Below are positions 6,539-9,900 of a DNA stretch of 9,900 bases, piece by piece (positions within the stretch are counted from its first letter, which is position 1; each line of letters begins with the position of its first letter). The stretch covers positions 1-9,900 of the forward strand of contig JANXTD010000459.1 of the NCBI GenBank assembly GCA_025352585.1, in the 5' to 3' direction. The notes beneath the pieces were generated by a model that made no database searches, had not been told where the DNA came from, and saw only the letters and a program-made list of their open reading frames with translations. The stretch is from Fimbriiglobus sp. GTDB lineage: Bacteria; Planctomycetota; Planctomycetia; Gemmatales; Gemmataceae. Both the position numbers and the translations under genes were made by a program.

Positions 6539-8042
6539 GGCGATCACGGAACGTCTGTGAGCCGGCGCGGTAGGCAGCGACCCACTCCGGCCGCGGACTC
6601 GTCTCGCCGCGGAACTTCACCAGCTTCGCCACGGCCGCCGCGACCCCCTCACCCGGCGACGGGGCCGCGCCGCCCATCGCCGTGTAGCCCGCGAGGGCCA
6701 TGACCGCGGCCCCGAGCGCCGGGCCTTCGTCGGAGACGAGCCGTTCGAGCGGGCGGTTGACGACACTGGCGAGCACTTCCATCATGAGGTCGCTCTTGGC
6801 GATGCCGCCGGACACGGTGATACGCGTGATCGCCTGCCCCGCCGCCTCGTGCTCCTGGACCGCGAGAGCGATCAGGTACGCCAGCGCCTCGAACGACGCC
6901 CGCAGTCGAACGCCCGGTTGGGTCGGCTCGTGCGGCAGCCACTCGAATCGCGGGGCGAGGACGCCGACCGACGGCTCCGACAGGGCGAACGGGATCACCG
7001 CGACCCCGCCGCAACCGGGCGCGACCTTCCGGGCGGCCGCTTCGAGTGCGGGCCAGTCGGGGTTCGCGCCGACGACGCGGTCGAGGAACTGCGCGCCGTT
7101 GTTGTAGCAGCGCATCCACAGGTACGGCCCCCAGTTCAGCCGCATCGCGTCGAGACTGCCGGACTGCGGCGGGCGGGCCGACGACGAGTTGACGACGGCC
7201 GAGTTGCCCAGGATGATCGCCAGTTGCCCGTCGGCGACCGCCCCGCCGCCGACGAGGCCGGCCGCCTGGTCGTCGAGCGTCGGGAAGACCCACGGCCGCA
7301 CGCCGTCGGGCAACCCGGCGTCGAGCGCCGTCGATTCGGACAGCCGGCCGACGGGCGTGTGCATGTCGATGACGCGCGGCAGACACTTCAGCGCGAGTGC
7401 CCGGTACTCCGGGTCGGCGAGCGCTTCGAGCATCGCCGGCTGCCACGCCCCCGTGCGCAGGTCGAGCAGCCCCGTCGAGGCGGCCGCCGAGACGCTGACC
7501 GTGTCGAAGTGACCCGTCAAGTAGCCTGCGGCGAGGGTGCCGTGTTGGAGAATTCCCCGCGTGCGGAGCCACTCGGCGCGGCTCAACGTCGGCTCGTCCT
7601 TGACGAGGTGACTCAGCGAGTAGCGCACCGCCCACGGCCCGCCGATCAGCTCTTGCACCCGCGCCGGGCCGCCGAGTCGGGCCAGCCCTTCGGCGTGGTA
7701 TTCGGCGAGCGTCTGGTCGTTCCAGCAGATGGCGCGACGGACTTGGTTGCCGTTGGCGTCGGTGCGGCCGGCGGTGTGGTGCGTCGCGGAGATGCCGCCG
7801 GCGACCCAGTTGCTCAGGCGGCCCAGGCGGCGCAGCTCGGCGGTCAGCGCGCGGGTGATCGCCCGCGCCTGGCCTTCGAGCATCATCAGGTTCAGTTCAC
7901 TGACGCCGCCGTCGGTGTGCAGGTCGGTCGGCAGGCGCACCTCGGCGACCGTCTCGCCGCTCAGGTTCACGGCAATCGCTTTCGCCGAGCCGGTGCTGAA
8001 GTCCCAGCCGGCGAAGAGGGCGGTGTCAGGGGGCGTCGGCAT
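6522..8042 (-). CDS. FGGY-family carbohydrate kinase, xylulokinase-like
   Basis: A cytoplasmic sugar kinase transferring phosphate from ATP to a sugar or sugar alcohol, 506 residues, normal for the FGGY family (about 480-520). The first phosphate motif is GWDFSTGSAKA at 12-22 with the conserved Asp14. SATHHTAGRTDANGN (86-100) with RRAICWNDQT sits where xylulokinases bind sugar (SGQMHG...ILWND). LDDQAAGLVGGGA (256-268) contains the catalytic base, probably Asp258. SGGIAKSDL (411-419) and EGPALGAAVMAL (439-450) are the adenosine-side motifs. Odd points: GWDFST recalls eukaryotic XYLB more than the bacterial DxGTxS form, and the usual LGTSG loop reads LGNSA at 278-282. ATG 8042 is chosen over the in-frame ATG at 8090 because it has GGAG seven bases upstream and puts the first motif at residue 12. 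Upstream on the minus strand TTGCCG-17-CAAAAC (8101-8073) is a weak promoter candidate. No sugar isomerase or transporter is nearby, so the substrate is open. Confidence 0.9.
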   Translation of the reverse strand: MPTPPDTALFAGWDFSTGSAKAIAVNLSGETVAEVRLPTDLHTDGGVSELNLMMLEGQARAITRALTAELRRLGRLSNWVAGGISATHHTAGRTDANGNQVRRAICWNDQTLAEYHAEGLARLGGPARVQELIGGPWAVRYSLSHLVKDEPTLSRAEWLRTRGILQHGTLAAGYLTGHFDTVSVSAAASTGLLDLRTGAWQPAMLEALADPEYRALALKCLPRVIDMHTPVGRLSESTALDAGLPDGVRPWVFPTLDDQAAGLVGGGAVADGQLAIILGNSAVVNSSSARPPQSGSLDAMRLNWGPYLWMRCYNNGAQFLDRVVGANPDWPALEAAARKVAPGCGGVAVIPFALSEPSVGVLAPRFEWLPHEPTQPGVRLRASFEALAYLIALAVQEHEAAGQAITRITVSGGIAKSDLMMEVLASVVNRPLERLVSDEGPALGAAVMALAGYTAMGGAAPSPGEGVAAAVAKLVKFRGETSPRPEWVAAYRAGSQTFRDRLTGRG

Positions 8043-8055
8043 CGGGCGGCTCCGG
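8040..8055 (-). promoter_or_regulatory. Ribosome binding site deciding start 8042 of the sugar kinase
   Basis: On the minus strand the context reads CGGAGCCGCCCGATGC; GGAG occupies 8053-8050 and lies seven bases before the ATG at 8042. It matches the start contexts at 4433 and 8159, and argues against the upstream ATG at 8090. Confidence 0.6.
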
Positions 8056-8119
8056 GGAGGGCGGGTGCCACCGTTTTGCTCCGGCGACACTCCAACGGCA
8101 AGTGACGACGCGGCCGGAC

Positions 8120-8130
8120 GCTACAATGGC
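8120..8130 (+). promoter_or_regulatory. Shared GCTACRATGGC element, likely -10 box TACAAT
   Basis: GCTACAATGGC includes TACAAT (8122-8127), five of six bases of the TATAAT consensus, 31 bases before the ATG at 8159. The element matches 4396-4406 at 10 of 11 positions and stands at nearly the same distance from its start codon. No good -35 box is seen 16-18 bases upstream. Confidence 0.45.
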
Positions 8131-8146
8131 CCGGTTCACCCCCGGA

Positions 8147-8162
8147 CGGAGCTGCCCGATGC
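8147..8162 (+). promoter_or_regulatory. Ribosome binding site deciding start 8159 of the protease
   Basis: CGGAGCTGCCCGATGC puts GGAG (8148-8151) seven bases before the ATG at 8159. The signal peptide begins directly at this start. The in-frame ATGs at 8102 and 8126 would add residues before the signal peptide; the second overlaps the likely -10 box. Confidence 0.65.
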
Positions 8163-9388
8163 GTACCCTGCGATGGCTGCCGACGTTGCTGCTGCTGGCC
8201 TGCCCGGCGGCGTTATCGGCCCAGGAGGCGACCGGCGGGGCGAAAATCTACAAGGACGCGGTCGCCTCGACGGTCTGGGTCCACTCGACCCGCACCGCCG
8301 GGCTGGCGACCGGCAGCGGCACGCTGATCGACGCGAACCGCCGGCTGGTGCTGACCAACTACCACGTCGTCGAGGAGAACCCGCGGGTCACGATCTTCTT
8401 CCCCGAGTACCGCGACGGCCGGCCGATCCCCGAGCGGACGTACTACACCGACCGCGCCAAGCGCCTCGGCGTCCGCGGCAAGGTCGTCGCGCTCGACAAG
8501 GGGGCCGACCTGGCGGTGATCCAACTCGACACGACCCCCGACGGCGTCAAGGCGATTGCCGTAGCCCCGCGCGCCCCCGAGCCGGGCGAGTTGGTCCACA
8601 GCATCGGCAACGCCGGCAAGTCCGGGGCGCTGTGGGGCTACGTCAACGGCACCGTGCGGCAGGTCTACCGCAAGAAGTGGGAGGCGGCGCTGAGCAAGAC
8701 CAAGGTCGCCCGCTTCGAGGCCCAGGTCATCGAGACCGACACGCCGACCAACCCCGGCGACAGCGGCGGCCCGCTGTTGAACGACAAGGGCGAACTCGTC
8801 GGCGTCACCCAGGGCGGGGAGCTGAACGCCTCGCTGGTGAGCTTCTTCGTGGACGCCAGCGAGGTGAAGCGCCTGCTCGCCACCCGCGACGTGAAGGAGG
8901 TGAAGGGCCGGGACAAAGACGACGGGAAACCGGACACCAAGCCGGTCGTGAAGCGCACCGACCCGATCGCCCCGAGCGACGCGGGCAAGGTCTTCGACGC
9001 GGCCAAGCTGAAGGCGCTGGAACCGAAGCTCGCGGAACTCTTCAAAGCGAACGCCGAACTCGTGATCGAGACGCACCCCACCGCCCCGGCCGAGTGGCTG
9101 GACAAGGCCAAAAAGGCGACGCCGGCGGAGCGCCAGGAACTCTACAAGGAGTGGGGGGCCGAGCGCCTCAAGGCGGTCAAGTCCGACGGCGTGCTGGTCG
9201 TCGTAACGCTCGACCCGCGGACGATCCACGTCGAGTTCCCCGAGGCCCTCCGCAAGCGATACCCCGACAAGTTCGCCCAGAAACTCGGCGACACGCTGGT
9301 CAAGGCGTTCAAGGACAAGAAGCCCGACGACGGCCTCGCGGAGGTCGTCAAGCTGCTGCAAGACGGCCTCGGGAAGGGCAAGTCGTGA
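8159..9388 (+). CDS. Exported trypsin-like serine protease with C-terminal TPM-like domain
   Basis: A 409-residue protein with a signal peptide (MRTLRWLPTLLLLACPAALSA, cut near residue 20-21; Cys15 could be a poor lipobox). Residues 28-240 are a chymotrypsin-fold protease of the HtrA/S1C type: His69 in LTNYHVV, Asp117 in GADLAVIQL and Ser202 in TNPGDSGGPL form a complete catalytic triad, with GSGTLID before the His. No PDZ domain follows. After a charged linker (245-275), residues 276-405 resemble a TPM domain: FDAAKLKALEPKLAELF then LVIETHPT, SDGVLVVVTLDPRTIHVEF (342-360) and a final DDGLAEVVKLLQDGL. The TPM assignment rests on this pattern by eye. Cleavage of misfolded or specific extracytoplasmic proteins is the likely role; the target is unknown. 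The gene is divergent from the sugar kinase and its stop overlaps the start of the receiver-like gene. Confidence 0.9.
   Translation: MRTLRWLPTLLLLACPAALSAQEATGGAKIYKDAVASTVWVHSTRTAGLATGSGTLIDANRRLVLTNYHVVEENPRVTIFFPEYRDGRPIPERTYYTDRAKRLGVRGKVVALDKGADLAVIQLDTTPDGVKAIAVAPRAPEPGELVHSIGNAGKSGALWGYVNGTVRQVYRKKWEAALSKTKVARFEAQVIETDTPTNPGDSGGPLLNDKGELVGVTQGGELNASLVSFFVDASEVKRLLATRDVKEVKGRDKDDGKPDTKPVVKRTDPIAPSDAGKVFDAAKLKALEPKLAELFKANAELVIETHPTAPAEWLDKAKKATPAERQELYKEWGAERLKAVKSDGVLVVVTLDPRTIHVEFPEALRKRYPDKFAQKLGDTLVKAFKDKKPDDGLAEVVKLLQDGLGKGKS
9371..9378 (+). promoter_or_regulatory. Ribosome binding site deciding GTG start 9385
   Basis: GGGAAGGG ends six bases before the GTG at 9385. No comparable purine run precedes the in-frame ATG at 9409. 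The site lies within the last codons of the protease gene, as expected for translational coupling. Confidence 0.5.
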
Positions 9389-9765
9389 CGCCGCCGGCCG
9401 CCGGGTTGATGCTCTGCGACGACCTGATCTTCGCCAGCAAGGTGACCGGCACCGCCCGCGCCACCGGGCTGACCGTGAGCGTCGCGCGGAGCCTGCCACG
9501 CTTAGCCGAACTGCTCGCGGAGTCGGCCCCCGTCGGCGTGCTGCTCGACCTGCACCACGACGGCCTCGACCTGCCGGCGTTGCTGGCGTCCCTGCGGGAG
9601 CGCTGCCCAACGATGCCCCGCGTCACCGCGTTCGGGTCGCACGTTGACGCGACGCGACTGAAGGCGGCACGCGAGGCGGGGTGCGACCTCGTGTTGCCGC
9701 GGAGTCAGTTCGTGAAGCTGCTCGAAGCCGAGTTACCGGTCTGGTTGTCGCCGCGGTCGCTATAA
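9385..9765 (+). CDS. Receiver-like (pseudo-response-regulator) protein
   Basis: A 126-residue, single-domain protein with the pattern of a CheY-like receiver. The first strand GLMLCDDLIFASKV carries the paired acidic residues Asp12-Asp13, and GVLLDLHHD puts a possible phospho-acceptor Asp at 55. The fourth strand reads RVTAFGSHVD, and the fifth, CDLVLPRSQF (100-109), has PRS where normal receivers have the invariant Lys-Pro. Loss of that Lys suggests it does not respond to phosphorylation in the usual way and may act by protein binding. No output domain or membrane segment is present, so it should be cytoplasmic. GTG 9385 is chosen for its Shine-Dalgarno sequence and its GTGA overlap with the protease stop; ATG 9409 would give 118 residues and is the alternative. 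Position implies co-translation with the exported protease, although the two products should end in different compartments. Confidence 0.8.
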   Translation: MTPPAAGLMLCDDLIFASKVTGTARATGLTVSVARSLPRLAELLAESAPVGVLLDLHHDGLDLPALLASLRERCPTMPRVTAFGSHVDATRLKAAREAGCDLVLPRSQFVKLLEAELPVWLSPRSL

Positions 9766-9802
9766 CGAGTTGCTGACACGGGGCGGCGTGATCCGGGTCT
9801 TT

Positions 9803-9817
9803 CCGGCCCTAGGCCGG
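9803..9817 (+). terminator. Palindrome CCGGCC-CTA-GGCCGG, possible terminator
   Basis: A perfect 6-bp GC stem with a 3-base loop, 38 bases after the stop of the receiver-like gene, followed by TCTTCTGT. The T content after the stem is low for a standard intrinsic terminator. It is the best candidate for ending the protease/receiver transcript, but it also shares GGCCGGTCTT with the adjoining repeat and may be part of that element. Confidence 0.35.
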
Positions 9818-9833
9818 TCTTCTGTAGCTGGCC

Positions 9834-9900
9834 GCTGTGAGGCCGGTCTTACCCCCTGGGTTAACGATCCCCAGCGTGGAAGTAAGACCGGCCTCACAGC
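9834..9900. repeat. Nested inverted repeat with perfect 19-bp arms at window edge
   Basis: The arms GCTGTGAGGCCGGTCTTAC (9834-9852) and its exact reverse complement (9882-9900) enclose 29 bases. Inside is a second stem CTGGG (9856-9860) with CCCAG (9870-9874) and loop TTAACGATC. The GGCCGGTCTT core occurs also at 9812-9821, giving two direct copies and one inverted. No coding frame is evident. It could be a strong terminator hairpin, a dispersed palindromic repeat of the REP type, or the end of a small mobile element; the right-hand limit cannot be seen. Confidence 0.85.

Noticed and set aside
6849..8105. A 418-codon plus-strand open frame opposite the sugar kinase
   Set aside because: Arg/Gln/Val-rich shadow without motifs; the minus strand encodes a full FGGY kinase.
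7729..9384. A long plus-strand open frame running into the receiver-like gene, which would make it 678 residues
   Set aside because: Only the last 126 codons look like a real protein. The upstream part is a shadow of the sugar kinase and protease genes, and the GTG at 9385 has its own ribosome binding site.
8213..9610. A 465-codon open frame on the minus strand opposite the protease and receiver genes
   Set aside because: Low-complexity Arg/Ala/Gly composition, while the plus strand carries a full catalytic triad and a signal peptide.
1..9900. Search by eye for CRISPR arrays, tRNA or rRNA genes, transposases, phage genes and defence modules
   Set aside because: None was seen; gene content is typical chromosomal planctomycete DNA, apart from the inverted repeat at the right edge.

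Overview
The window is high-GC bacterial chromosome, packed with long genes, and its content points to a planctomycete, most likely of the Gemmataceae. Signs of this are a Ser/Thr protein kinase with the roughly 70-residue N-terminal lead typical of planctomycete Hanks kinases and a DMG activation-loop motif, large secreted proteins of unknown function, a receiver-like protein of a type I associate with planctomycetes, and many single-gene transcription units. The taxonomic call is inference; there is no rRNA or marker gene here.

Layout from left to right. (1) Positions 1-1010, minus strand: N-terminal 336 residues of a Ser/Thr protein kinase; its C-terminus lies left of the window. (2) A 165-bp divergent intergenic region. 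(3) 1176-3314, plus: a complete molybdopterin (bis-MGD) oxidoreductase with an N-terminal 4Fe-4S site and no export signal. (4) 3432-4376, plus: a diadenylate cyclase (DAC) domain at the C-terminus of a protein whose N-terminal alpha/beta part suggests the archaeal DacZ architecture, so probably a c-di-AMP synthase. (5) 4433-6538, plus: a 701-residue secreted protein of unknown function carrying an in-frame tandem duplication of 126 codons. (6) 6522-8042, minus: an FGGY-family sugar kinase (xylulokinase-like), overlapping gene 5 tail to tail by 17 bp. (7) 8159-9388, plus: an exported trypsin-like serine protease with a C-terminal domain resembling TPM. (8) 9385-9765, plus: a degenerate receiver-like protein, coupled to gene 7 by a 4-bp GTGA overlap. 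(9) 9766-9900: non-coding DNA with a strong short palindrome and a perfect 19-bp inverted repeat that runs to the window edge.

No functional pathway joins these genes. Only genes 7 and 8 look like a real operon. Three genes (4433, 8042 minus, 8159) share an almost identical 16-base start context containing GGAG seven bases before ATG, and two of them also share an upstream GCTACRATGGC element, which looks like a common house style of expression signal. I found no CRISPR array, tRNA, rRNA, transposase, phage gene or defence system. The points most worth a second look are the DacZ-like cyclase with an RHM instead of RHR motif, the tandem duplication with a 60-bp perfectly identical core, the protease-TPM fusion coupled to a pseudo-receiver, and the inverted repeat at the right edge.
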